Positions 6,922 through 14,536 of a stretch of 17,328 bases of DNA are shown here, piece after piece. This stretch comes from Dehalococcoidia bacterium. Lineage in GTDB: Bacteria; Chloroflexota; Dehalococcoidia; Tepidiformales; Tepidiformaceae. Within the stretch, counting starts at the first letter, position 1. Each line of letters begins with the position of its first letter. The notes under the pieces are model-generated. The model was not told the DNA's origin, searched no databases, and worked only from the letters and a program-made list of their open reading frames with translations. The translations under genes and the position numbers were made by a program. The DNA lies in NCBI GenBank assembly GCA_023228745.1, contig JALOAP010000016.1, positions 1 to 17,328 on the forward strand, in the 5' to 3' direction.

Positions 6922-7767
6922 ATGAAGTTCGGCATCACAATGTTCCCAACAGACTATGCGATCCCGGTAACTGAGCTCGCGAAGGCGTGCGAAGACCTCG
7001 GGTTCGAATCGCTCTTCTTCCCCGAGCACACGCATATCCCGGTAAGCCGCAAGACGCCCTGGCCCGGGGGCACCGAACTTCCACGGGAGTATTCGCACAC
7101 GCTTGACCCGTTCGTCACGATGTCGGCGGCCGCGGCCGTGACCACGAACCTGAAGGTGGGCACCGGAATCTGCCTCGTCATTCAGCGCGACCCCATCACC
7201 CTCGCGAAGGAGGTGGCGAGCATCGACCATCTCTCCGGCGGACGGATGCTGTTCGGCATCGGCGGGGGCTGGAACCGGGAAGAGATGGAGGACCACGGGA
7301 CGGACCCGCGGAAGCGCTGGAAGGTGCTTCGCGAGCGCATCGAAGCGATGAAGGAAATCTGGACGAAGGACGAGGCGGAGTATCACGGCGAGCTCGTGAA
7401 CTTCCCACCGCTCTGGTCGTGGCCGAAGCCGGTGCAGAAACCGTATCCACCGATCCTGGTCGGGGGCGATGGACCGCGGACGCTCCAGCGGGTGATCCGC
7501 TACGGCGACGAGTGGATGCCAATCTACGGCCGCTCCGCGGAGCACTTGCCGGAGCGCATCAAAGAACTGCAACAGCTCGCGAAGGATGCGGGCCGCGAGC
7601 CGATCCCGGTATCGCTGTTCGGTGCGCCGCCGAGCCCGGAGCACATCGAGACCCTCGGGCGCGCCGGCGTCACGCGGTGTGTGTTCGTGCTCCCGCCTGT
7701 GCCGGCAGACGAGGCACTGCCGCGGCTCTCACGCTATGCGCAGGCGGCAGCCGCGATTAGTGGGTAA
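6922..7767 (+). CDS. LLM-class F420-dependent oxidoreductase
   Basis: A 281-residue luciferase-like monooxygenase-fold (TIM barrel) enzyme of the F420-dependent group. Family marks in order: MKFGITMFPTDYAIPVTELA with the first strand and helix, GFESLFFPEHTH (28-37), the strand NLKVGTGICLV (76-86), RDPITLAKEVASIDHLSGGR (89-108), then FGIGGGWNREEMEDHG (111-126) and PYPPILVGGDGPRTLQR (174-190). The GIGGGWN loop and PILVGG strand are typical of the actinobacterial and chloroflexal F420 LLM subfamily. Members use F420 or flavin to oxidise or reduce diverse substrates, so the substrate cannot be predicted. Length is normal. The start is set by GAGGAGG. It is convergent with the LuxR-HTH gene, whose frame ends 12 bp beyond its stop. 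Confidence 0.93.
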   Translation: MKFGITMFPTDYAIPVTELAKACEDLGFESLFFPEHTHIPVSRKTPWPGGTELPREYSHTLDPFVTMSAAAAVTTNLKVGTGICLVIQRDPITLAKEVASIDHLSGGRMLFGIGGGWNREEMEDHGTDPRKRWKVLRERIEAMKEIWTKDEAEYHGELVNFPPLWSWPKPVQKPYPPILVGGDGPRTLQRVIRYGDEWMPIYGRSAEHLPERIKELQQLAKDAGREPIPVSLFGAPPSPEHIETLGRAGVTRCVFVLPPVPADEALPRLSRYAQAAAAISG

Positions 7768-7779
7768 CCGCGGCTAGAA

Positions 7780-8022
7780 TCAAGGCACTTGCATCGCAAG
7801 AGCGGCCCGGACGGCCTCGGCCCGGGCGGCTCCGGCATCGGGGATCTCGGCGCTCAGCGAGATGCAGAAGTACCAGCTCCTGCTCCCGTCGACGAGCTCC
7901 ACGAACACCCACGGTTCAGTCGGCATCCAGCGCGCCACGGTGAGACCAGGCCCCGCATCGAACGGCTCACCCTGGGTCCCAGCCTGTACGGCGTGAGCAA
8001 CGTAGTTCAACGTCGCGATGAG
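7780..8022 (-). pseudogene. Downstream, in-frame remainder of the LuxR-HTH gene after an amber codon
   Basis: This stretch follows the stop codon of the upstream 118-codon frame without any frame change and stays open for 80 codons to TGA at 7780-7782. It encodes LIATLNYVAHAVQAG and later ARWMPTEPWVFVELVDG, then SWYFCISLSAEIPDAG. The alternation of aromatic and aliphatic residues looks like a beta-rich fold, and most codons end in G or C, like neighbouring genes. The only possible independent start nearby is TTG at 8010, which lacks a ribosome site. I therefore read it as the C-terminal part of one 199-codon protein, cut by TAG where CAG (Gln) is a single change away. It could also be expressed by readthrough, or the TAG could be an assembly error. 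Confidence 0.65.
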
Positions 8023-8040
8023 CTAGTTGCCCTCATCGCG
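8014..8040 (-). promoter_or_regulatory. Perfect 9-bp stem-loop enclosing the amber codon
   Basis: On the coding (minus) strand, CGCGATGAG (8040-8032) is perfectly complementary to CTCATCGCG (8022-8014) around the 9-nt loop GGCAACTAG. The loop's last three bases are the in-frame TAG. This may be chance, a terminator of a short gene, or an element affecting decoding of the stop. Confidence 0.4.
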
Positions 8041-8379
8041 CCAGTAGAACTCAACTTCGGGCAGCACCGGCAGGCCATCGGCAGCCGGGTTGCGCACCGT
8101 GACCGCCACGTCGCGAAGGCGGCCGCTCGTTCCAAGCACTCCCGGCGGCGCAGGGATTGGACGCTGGAGCTCCCGTTCGGCGAGCGCTAAGACTTCGTCG
8201 AGCGCCATCTCACCAAGGAGCTCCAGGCGCCCGGGTTCGTCATCGCGGGTCATCCCGAGAATTTCGCTGACATTCCACTTGGCGCCGTCGAGCGTCATGC
8301 CGAGGGACTCGGCGATCTCCGGGTTTGTCTTCCCCTTGGCGATGAGCGCGAGGACCGTCTGCTGCCGTTCGTTCAGCAA
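8023..8379 (-). CDS. LuxR-type helix-turn-helix protein, probably truncated by an in-frame stop
   Basis: A 118-residue product. Residues 1-50 form a LuxR/GerE helix-turn-helix: LNERQQTVLALIAKGKTNPE and IAESLGMTLDGAKWNVSEIL, with the usual invariant E-R-Q start and the recognition helix around GAKWNVSEIL. The rest (residues 51-118) has a charged helix, ALDEVLALAERELQRPIP, and then strand-like RDVAVTVRNPAADGLP and EVEFYWRDEGN before TAG at 8025-8023. The start is TTG at 8379, supported by AGGAG 4 nt upstream. Unlike typical LuxR regulators, the HTH is at the N-terminus. The frame stays open for another 80 codons after the TAG, so the native protein was probably about 199 residues. It is divergent from tsaD. 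Target genes are unknown. Confidence 0.75.
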   Translation of the reverse strand: MLNERQQTVLALIAKGKTNPEIAESLGMTLDGAKWNVSEILGMTRDDEPGRLELLGEMALDEVLALAERELQRPIPAPPGVLGTSGRLRDVAVTVRNPAADGLPVLPEVEFYWRDEGN

Positions 8380-8383
8380 GCGG

Positions 8384-8388
8384 CTCCT
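8384..8388 (-). promoter_or_regulatory. Shine-Dalgarno AGGAG supporting a TTG start
   Basis: On the minus strand GCAGGAG ends 4 nt before TTG at 8379. This decides the start of the LuxR-HTH gene, because no ATG or GTG lies suitably placed before the first HTH residues. Confidence 0.5.
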
Positions 8389-8556
8389 GCACCCGGGCGT
8401 CCTGGAAGCGGCTCTATCGGCGTTCCACCGCCGAACCCTATCTTCCCCCCGGCCTACGTGTCACTACCCGATGGACCGCATGACGAACAGCGTTGCGCGG
8501 CTGACTCGTCGTCGCACTCGACGGCGCTGGGCCCTGACGGGCGCAGGGCGACCCGG

Positions 8557-8562
8557 TACCCT
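8557..8562 (+). promoter_or_regulatory. Possible -10 element placing tsaD on a leaderless transcript
   Basis: TACCCT fits the TANNNT form of a -10 box and ends exactly 6 nt before the GTG start at 8569, so transcription would begin at or next to the start codon. No Shine-Dalgarno sequence precedes this GTG. No good -35 is seen. Confidence 0.3.
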
Positions 8563-8568
8563 CAAGAT

Positions 8569-9576
8569 GTGAACGTTCTCGCTATCGAGTCATCGTGTGA
8601 TGAAACGGCCGCTGCCGTTGTGGTGGATGGCCGCACCGCGCTCTCGTCGGTGGTCGCAAGCCAGGTCGACCTGCACGCCAGGTATGGCGGTGTCGTCCCG
8701 GAAGTGGCTTCGCGCCAGCACCTGCGCAACATTGGCCCGGTGGTCCGCGAAGCGCTCGAAACCGCGGGCATCACGCTGGACCAGGTCGACGCCGTGGCGG
8801 GGACGCGCGGCCCGGGGCTCGCCGGGTCGCTGCTGGTGGGCTACAACACGGCGAAGGCGATTGCCTTCGGGCGTGGCTTGCCGTTCCTGGGCGTGAATCA
8901 CCTCGAAGGGCACATCTACGCGAACTGGCTGGTCGAAGGGCCGGAACCGAAGTTCCCCGCGCTCTGCCTCGTGGTCAGCGGTGGCCACACGGACCTGGTG
9001 CTGATGCGTGGCCACGGCCAGTACGAGCGTCTGGGGGGCACACGCGACGACGCGGCCGGCGAAGCCTTCGACAAAGTCGGGCGGCTGCTTGGCCTACCGT
9101 TCCCGGGTGGCCCGCACGTGGCGAAGGCCGCGGAAGAGGGCGGCCCGAGCGAGCTGAGCCTGCCGCGGGCCTGGATCCCGGGCACCTTCGACTTCAGCTT
9201 CAGCGGGCTGAAGACGGCGGTGCTGCATATCGTCCGGGCGGGTAAATACGACACACCAACGGTGGCTTGGGAGTTCCAGGAGGCCGTCGTCGATGTGCTC
9301 GCGGGAAAGACTTCGCGGCTCGCGCGGGAACTCGGCGCGGCGGAGGTGTTGGTCGCGGGCGGCGTGGCTTCGAACACCCGGCTGCGCGAGGAGCTTCACC
9401 GGCGCTGCCCCGTGCCTGTCCGCATCCCACCACCGAAGTTCTGCACCGACAACGCCGCGATGATCGGCGCCGCCGCCGGCTATCGCCTCGCCCTCGGCGA
9501 GCGTTCGCCCCTCACCGAGGATATTTTCACGACGAACGATTGGGCTCGGGTCCAGTCGTCAGTCGTCAGCTCCTAG
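8569..9576 (+). CDS. tsaD: tRNA N6-threonylcarbamoyladenosine transferase TsaD
   Basis: A 335-residue Kae1/Qri7/TsaD family protein that transfers the threonylcarbamoyl group from TC-AMP to A37 of ANN-decoding tRNAs, working with TsaB and TsaE. Sequence marks in order: LAIESSCDETAAAVV (4-18), GGVVPEVASRQH (40-51), metal-binding HLEGH (111-115) followed by IYANW, VSGGHTDLV (136-144), GGTRDDAAGEAFDKVGRLLG (156-175), FSGLKTA in the third quarter, VAGGVASNTRLRE, and CTDNAAMIGAAA near the end with its metal-ligand aspartate. Length is normal. The GTG at 8569 is chosen because homology begins immediately; the longer frame upstream reads as unrelated sequence. The last residues (QSSVVSS) and the TAG are encoded by heptamer repeats, so the C-terminal tail may have been altered. 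tsaB and tsaE are not nearby. Confidence 0.97.
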   Translation: MNVLAIESSCDETAAAVVVDGRTALSSVVASQVDLHARYGGVVPEVASRQHLRNIGPVVREALETAGITLDQVDAVAGTRGPGLAGSLLVGYNTAKAIAFGRGLPFLGVNHLEGHIYANWLVEGPEPKFPALCLVVSGGHTDLVLMRGHGQYERLGGTRDDAAGEAFDKVGRLLGLPFPGGPHVAKAAEEGGPSELSLPRAWIPGTFDFSFSGLKTAVLHIVRAGKYDTPTVAWEFQEAVVDVLAGKTSRLARELGAAEVLVAGGVASNTRLREELHRRCPVPVRIPPPKFCTDNAAMIGAAAGYRLALGERSPLTEDIFTTNDWARVQSSVVSS

Positions 9577-9639
9577 TCGGTAGTCGGTAGTCGGTAGTCG
9601 GTAGTCGGTAGTCGGTAGTCGGTAGTCGGTAGAGGATGT
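9554..9639. repeat. Left heptamer array, (TAGTCGG)x9 plus degenerate units
   Basis: Nine perfect head-to-tail copies of TAGTCGG occupy 9574-9636, followed by a partial TAG. In the same 7-bp phase upstream lie AGTCGTC (9554-9560), AGTCGTC (9561-9567) and AGCTCCT (9568-9574). The first TAG of the perfect block is the stop codon of tsaD. The array faces a similar array in reverse-complement orientation after the four-helix-bundle gene. Unspaced perfect 7-mers rule out CRISPR. Confidence 0.95.
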
Positions 9640-9672
9640 CGCCCGAGGACAAACGGTCCACGGGGGCATGGC

Positions 9673-10035
9673 GTGAACAGCTACAGGGACCTGGAAGTCT
9701 GGCGCGAGAGTATGGAGCTCGCCGTGGCGGCTTACCGCATAACCCGCGACTTTCCGCGGGAGGAGATGTTTGGCCTCACAGGCCAGATGCGGAGAGCCAC
9801 ATCATCGGTGCCGTTCAACATCGCTGAGGGCTACGCGCGACGCGGGAACCGCCAATTCCTGCACTTTTGCTATATCGCACGTGGGTCACTGGCGGAGAGC
9901 GAAACGCAATTGGAGCTCGCGCGCCGGCTCGGCTACGTGGAGTCCGCTGCATTCGAGGCGCTCTGGGAGCGGATGCAGGTGGTCGGGCGTCTCCTGAACG
10001 GCCTCATCCGAAAACTCGAACAGGAGCAGCGGTAG
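9673..10035 (+). CDS. Four helix bundle protein (23S rRNA intervening sequence / S23 family)
   Basis: A 120-residue protein of the family first found encoded in 23S rRNA intervening sequences (TIGR02436 type). Diagnostic positions: SYRDLEVWRESMELAVAAYR (3-22), FPREEMFGLTGQMRRATSSV, PFNIAEGYARRGNRQFLHF, and IARGSLAESETQLELARRLG followed by YVE. Length and all blocks are complete, so it should fold as the usual pentameric four-helix bundle. Biochemical function is unknown; a related fold, Avd, binds nucleic acid in diversity-generating retroelements. The start is GTG at 9673, directly before NSYRDL, the normal N-terminus; only a weak G-rich stretch precedes it. No rRNA sequence surrounds it. 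It lies between inverted heptamer arrays. Confidence 0.95.
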   Translation: MNSYRDLEVWRESMELAVAAYRITRDFPREEMFGLTGQMRRATSSVPFNIAEGYARRGNRQFLHFCYIARGSLAESETQLELARRLGYVESAAFEALWERMQVVGRLLNGLIRKLEQEQR

Positions 10036-10039
10036 TTTT

Positions 10040-10074
10040 CCGACCACCGGCTACCGGCTACCGGCTACCGATCA
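10040..10074. repeat. Right heptamer array, CCGACCA-(CCGGCTA)x3-CCGATCA
   Basis: Five in-phase 7-bp units lie at 10040-10046, 10047-10053, 10054-10060, 10061-10067 and 10068-10074. The three central units are identical. Read on the minus strand they are TAGCCGG, one transition from the left-array unit TAGTCGG. The final unit includes TCA at 10072-10074, the stop codon (TGA on the minus strand) of the quinone oxidoreductase. Confidence 0.9.
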
Positions 10075-11058
10075 AATCTCCAGGACGACCTTGCCGAAAT
10101 TCTCGTTGGATTCGAGGTAGAGGTGGGCGGCGGAAATATCGTCGAGGGGGTAGGTGCGGTCGACGATGACGCGGACGCGTCCGGCGGCAATGTGCGGGAG
10201 GACGCTCTTCTCAAAGGCGCGGGTGGCGATGGCCTTCTCCTCGAGGGAGCGCGCGCGAAGGGTCGTGCCGATGACGGTCGCACGCCGCTGAAGCAAAAGC
10301 GCCAGCCCGGAATCGACCTTCGCACCACCCATCAAGCCGATGATGACCATGCGGCCCTTCGTGGCCAGCGAGCGAAGGTTCCGTTCCCAGTAGTCTCCGC
10401 CGATGGCATCGAGGATCACATCAGCGCCCCGGCCGTCGGTGGCGGCGAGCACGGCTTCGGCGAAGTCCGGCTGTTCGCGATAGTTCACGCCGAAGGTGAG
10501 GCCGAGTTCACGGGCGCGCTCGATCTTCGCGTCGCTGCCCGCGGTGCCGATGATGGTGGCGGCGCCCATGGCCTTCGCGATTTGGATTGCGGCCACACCC
10601 ACGCCGGAGCCCGCGGCGTGGATAAGCACCGTTTCACCCGACACAAGTCCGGCCTGGCGAAAGGCATCGTGTGCCGTGATGTACACCTCCGGGAGCGCAC
10701 CCGCTTCGGTCCACGAAAGGTTGGCGGGCACCTTCATCGCCTGGCGGTGGTGGATGACAACCTGTTCGGCCTGGCCGCCACCGGCGAGCAAGCCCATCAC
10801 CCGTTCGCCGAGCGCGAAACCCTCGACGCGGTCGCCGATCTCGATCACTTCACCGGCGAATTCGAGCCCGGGTACTTCGAAGGGCGGACGTGGCCCCGGC
10901 TGGGGATAGCGCCCCTGGCGCTGCAGGATGTCGGCCCGGTTCAGCGCGGCCGCGCGCACGCGAACCAGGAGATCGTCCGGGCCGCACTTCGGCGCGGGGA
11001 TATCCTGGACCTGGAGGACGTCTGCGCCGCCGGGCGCCGGGACCACAACTGCTCTCAT
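10072..11058 (-). CDS. NAD(P)H-quinone oxidoreductase, zinc-independent MDR family (PIG3-like)
   Basis: A 328-residue medium-chain dehydrogenase/reductase. The N-terminal GroES-like domain carries MRAVVVPAPGGADVLQVQDI and VRVRAAALNRADILQRQGRY, typical of the TP53I3/PIG3 quinone oxidoreductases. The nucleotide fold has HAAGSGVGVAAIQIAKAMGA (147-166), with the AxGxVG-type loop, then GADVILDAIGGDYWERNL and GRMVIIGLMGG. The cysteine and histidine ligands of zinc alcohol dehydrogenases are absent, fitting NADPH-dependent reduction of quinones or enals. ATG at 11058 (MRAVVVP) is the natural family start; the frame runs open to 11103. Homology extends to the last residues (FGKVVLEI), so the end is normal even though its stop lies in the heptamer array. 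It is divergent from the second sigma factor and convergent with the four-helix gene. Confidence 0.93.
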   Translation of the reverse strand: MRAVVVPAPGGADVLQVQDIPAPKCGPDDLLVRVRAAALNRADILQRQGRYPQPGPRPPFEVPGLEFAGEVIEIGDRVEGFALGERVMGLLAGGGQAEQVVIHHRQAMKVPANLSWTEAGALPEVYITAHDAFRQAGLVSGETVLIHAAGSGVGVAAIQIAKAMGAATIIGTAGSDAKIERARELGLTFGVNYREQPDFAEAVLAATDGRGADVILDAIGGDYWERNLRSLATKGRMVIIGLMGGAKVDSGLALLLQRRATVIGTTLRARSLEEKAIATRAFEKSVLPHIAAGRVRVIVDRTYPLDDISAAHLYLESNENFGKVVLEI

Positions 11059-11066
11059 AAAGTGAA

Positions 11067-11072
11067 AGTCTA
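11067..11072 (-). promoter_or_regulatory. Possible -10 element close to the quinone oxidoreductase start
   Basis: On the minus strand TATAGACT (11074-11067) contains TAGACT ending 8 nt before the ATG at 11058. There is no Shine-Dalgarno sequence, and the local sequence is unusually AT-rich for this window. This would give a leaderless or very short-leader mRNA. No clear -35 element is seen. Confidence 0.35.
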
Positions 11073-11207
11073 TACACGTAAAGAAATGAAAGCGCACCTC
11101 CATGTGAACACCGTGTTAGGGTTCTGCATCTTCGTGTCATAAGTGGCATTGCGTGCCTGCCCTGGCATCGCATACGCTGCCCGCCAGCCACCCGACAGGA
11201 CGCCGAG

Positions 11208-11870
11208 ATGACGGCTCCTCTGCGCGATCCTGGCCCTGTCTCCGCCACTGGAACAGACGACGCGCGCCTGGTCGCGGAGCTGCGAGCGGGCGACGAAGCC
11301 GCCTTCGTGGAGCTGGTTGAGCGCCATCACGGTGCGATGGTGCGGCTGGCGCTCACCTACGTCCCCGGCCATGCGGTCGCGGAGGAAGTGGCACAGGAAG
11401 CGTGGCTGGGCATGCTCAAAGGCATAGACCGGTTCGAAGGACGTTCCTCCCTCAAGACCTGGATATTTCGCATCCTGACGAACATCGCGAAGACACGGGG
11501 CGCGCGGGAAGCGCGCTCGGTACCGTTCTCAGCGCTGCTGCACGACGAGGCAGCGGAGGATGAGCCGGCTGTCGCCCCATCGCGATTCAGCCCGGAGGGT
11601 GCGTGGCGCGCGGCTCCCCGGGAGTGGGAAATTTCGCCCGAGAACCGGGCGCTCTCCACCGAGCTCGGGGGCGTTGTGCGTGGCGCGATGGAAGCACTAC
11701 CGCCCGCCCAGCGCGAGGTGATGCGGCTGCGGGACATCGAGGGCTGGAGCGCGCCGGAAGTGTGTAACGTCCTCGCACTCTCCGAGACGAATCAGCGGGT
11801 GCTGCTGCACCGCGCGCGGGCGAAAGTCCGCCGGTCGATCGAGCAGTACTTCGATGGAGGCACTGTATGA
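11208..11870 (+). CDS. ECF-type sigma factor (partner of zinc-finger anti-sigma)
   Basis: A 220-residue ECF sigma factor. Region 2 covers about residues 20-98: DARLVAELRAGDEAAFVELV, then AEEVAQEAWLGMLKGIDRFE and SSLKTWIFRILTNIAKTRG. A longer-than-usual linker (about 100-150) contains the FSPEGAWRAAPREWEISPE motif typical of one ECF subgroup. Region 4 covers about 155-215: MEALPPAQREVMRLRDIEGW, SAPEVCNVLALSETNQRVLL, then HRARAKVRRSIEQY. The ATG at 11208 has only a weak AGGA upstream. The stop shares bases with the next gene (ATGA at 11867-11870), so translation of the sigma factor and its zinc-finger partner is coupled. It is unlike the first sigma factor in linker and partner type. Confidence 0.94.
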   Translation: MTAPLRDPGPVSATGTDDARLVAELRAGDEAAFVELVERHHGAMVRLALTYVPGHAVAEEVAQEAWLGMLKGIDRFEGRSSLKTWIFRILTNIAKTRGAREARSVPFSALLHDEAAEDEPAVAPSRFSPEGAWRAAPREWEISPENRALSTELGGVVRGAMEALPPAQREVMRLRDIEGWSAPEVCNVLALSETNQRVLLHRARAKVRRSIEQYFDGGTV

Positions 11871-12190
11871 CGGCCCCGCCCGCGCTGACGTGCCGCGAGC
11901 TGGTCGAACTGGTCACGGAATACTTCGAAGGGGCGCTTTCCGGCACAGAGCAGGCGCGATTCGACGAGCACATCTCGGCGTGCCCCGGGTGCCAGCGGTA
12001 CCTCTTGCAGATGCGCGCGACCATCGCCGCCGCCGGGCGCCTGCAGGAGGACGATGTCCTTCCCGAGGCACAGGCGGAACTCCTCGCCGCCTTCCGGGAC
12101 TGGCGCTCCGGGCGCACCAACGGTGCAACGCAGGGCGAACACCGCGTGGCCTTCCTGGAGCGAATCCTGGGGCGGTTCCGGCGCAGGTAG
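11867..12190 (+). CDS. Zinc-finger anti-sigma factor
   Basis: A 107-residue soluble protein with the ZAS/zf-HC2 motif: C9 in TCRELVELVTEYFEGALS, and H35-x3-C39-x2-C42 in DEHISACPGCQRYLLQM. These residues bind zinc in anti-sigma factors such as RsrA and ChrR, which hold ECF sigma factors inactive until a redox or other signal. There is no membrane segment, so sensing would be cytoplasmic. The C-terminal half (about 60-107) is charged and ends in FRRR. The gene overlaps the sigma stop by four bases (ATGA), the classic coupled arrangement. The signal is unknown. Confidence 0.9.
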   Translation: MTAPPALTCRELVELVTEYFEGALSGTEQARFDEHISACPGCQRYLLQMRATIAAAGRLQEDDVLPEAQAELLAAFRDWRSGRTNGATQGEHRVAFLERILGRFRRR

Positions 12191-12240
12191 ACGCGTAACG
12201 GCGCTTGCGCGAGGCACGCACCACAGTAAGCATCATTGGC

Positions 12241-12519
12241 ATGGAGCGTGTGATCCGCCGGTATATCGTCCGCGGCCGGGTACAGGGTGTGGGCTTCCGG
12301 TACTTCACCGAGCGGCTCGGGCGAAACCTGGGGCTCGATGGCTGGGTGCGAAACCTGCCGGACGGCCGCTCAGTCGAAGCAGTGGCGGCCGGCGATCCCG
12401 CGACACTGGACGACTTCGAGCGCGGCCTGCGAGAGGGACCGCCCGGATCATTCGTCGCGGAGTTCGAACAATTTGCTGGCGAGAACACGCCCGGCGACGG
12501 GTTTCACGTGGTGCCGTAG
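12241..12519 (+). CDS. acyP: Acylphosphatase
   Basis: A 92-residue acylphosphatase that hydrolyses carboxyl-phosphate bonds such as acetyl phosphate or 1,3-bisphosphoglycerate. The P-loop-like signature RGRVQGVGFRYF (11-22) includes catalytic R20, and GWVRNLPDGRSVEAVAAG (34-51) includes the second catalytic residue N38. Length is typical (about 90). ATG at 12241 is chosen; a TTG at 12205 would add 12 residues not found in the family. It lies 50 bp after the anti-sigma gene and may be cotranscribed. The last strand (GDGFHVVP) differs from the common FxI end but is complete. Confidence 0.94.
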   Translation: MERVIRRYIVRGRVQGVGFRYFTERLGRNLGLDGWVRNLPDGRSVEAVAAGDPATLDDFERGLREGPPGSFVAEFEQFAGENTPGDGFHVVP

Positions 12520-12529
12520 GATGGCTGTC

Positions 12530-12550
12530 AGTCGTCGGCTATCGGCCTTT
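12530..12550. repeat. Degenerate heptamer tract after the acylphosphatase gene
   Basis: AGTCGTC (12530-12536), GGCTATC (12537-12543) and GGCCTTT (12544-12550) follow the acylphosphatase stop. The octamer CAGTCGTC is identical to the sequence just before the tsaD stop (9553-9560), and GGCTATCGGC has the same 7-bp period. It could be a decayed relative of the 9554 arrays, or chance. Confidence 0.35.
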
Positions 12551-12570
12551 GCCGCCGCCTCGGGCCAGGG

Positions 12571-12786
12571 CTAGGCGCTCCTGCGCGCGCGAAGAGGGAG
12601 CAGGCCGGCCTCAAGTGTCGAAAGGTCGATTCGCCCGGGGGCAGCGTCGATGTCGATTCCCACCAGGTCCCCGTTCTCGTCGAAGCCCAGCAGGACGCCA
12701 TTGGACACTTCGCGCGTATCGGCGCTCGGCCGGTCAGCGAGCCCAATGTAGAGGGAGTCAGTCTCAGGGTAGTAGTGCGGTTTCAC
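12571..12786 (-). CDS. DUF2283 family protein
   Basis: A 71-residue protein matching the DUF2283 pattern: VKPHYYPETDSLYIGLADRP, then SNGVLLGFDENGDLVGIDID. This is the YxPExDxLYI...VxxGVxxxxDxxGxxVGIxI core of the family. Function is unknown; members are small, often near toxin-antitoxin or metabolic genes, and adopt a compact beta fold. GTG at 12786 is chosen because GGAGGAG (12801-12795) precedes it by 8 nt and homology starts there. The longer frame upstream is the shadow of the ABC-F gene. It is transcribed in the same direction as the ABC-F gene, 47 bp downstream of it, so cotranscription is likely. Confidence 0.82.
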   Translation of the reverse strand: MKPHYYPETDSLYIGLADRPSADTREVSNGVLLGFDENGDLVGIDIDAAPGRIDLSTLEAGLLPLRARRSA

Positions 12787-12833
12787 GCGCCGAGCTCCTC
12801 CGCCCAAAGGATACCGCTCGTCGAATGGCGCGG

Positions 12834-14417
<1,584 letters not shown>

Positions 14418-14521
14418 CGCCTGGATACCCTGCCCGGGGAGTTGCCGCTCCCGTTCGATGGTAGCAGAGGTGGGGGCTCCCGCACTGCAGCGCAGGGCCA
14501 CCGCCCAAGGCCCCGGGCAGG

Positions 14522-14527
14522 TATACT
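14522..14527 (+). promoter_or_regulatory. Possible -10 element close to the phosphotransferase start
   Basis: TATACT (five of six consensus bases) ends 9 nt before the ATG at 14537. There is no Shine-Dalgarno sequence, suggesting a transcript with almost no leader. No good -35 sits 16-18 bp upstream. Confidence 0.35.
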
Positions 14528-14536
14528 TCGGCCACC

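Larger units (their letters stand above)
9554..10074. mobile_element. Candidate four-helix-bundle cassette bounded by inverted heptamer arrays
   Basis: A 521-bp block contains a single small gene (S23/IVS family) between TAGTCGG repeats on the left and CCGGCTA-type repeats on the right, which are complementary apart from a T/C change that still permits G-U pairing in RNA. Both arrays reach into the stop codon of the flanking gene (tsaD, and the convergent quinone oxidoreductase). S23-family genes are known inside intervening sequences of 23S rRNA, which are bounded by complementary stems. That a free-standing copy has a comparable boundary suggests a mobile or formerly mobile unit. There is no transposase, and mobility is inference. 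Confidence 0.4.

Noticed and set aside
9554..9639. CRISPR array
   Set aside because: The repeats are 7 bp and directly abutting with no spacers, and no cas gene is near.
9554..10074. True 23S rRNA intervening sequence
   Set aside because: The S23-family gene suggested it, but tsaD and an oxidoreductase flank it and no rRNA sequence is present.
9554..10074. Diversity-generating retroelement (Avd-like protein)
   Set aside because: The four-helix protein is of the related S23 type, but there is no reverse transcriptase and no template/variable repeat pair in the window.
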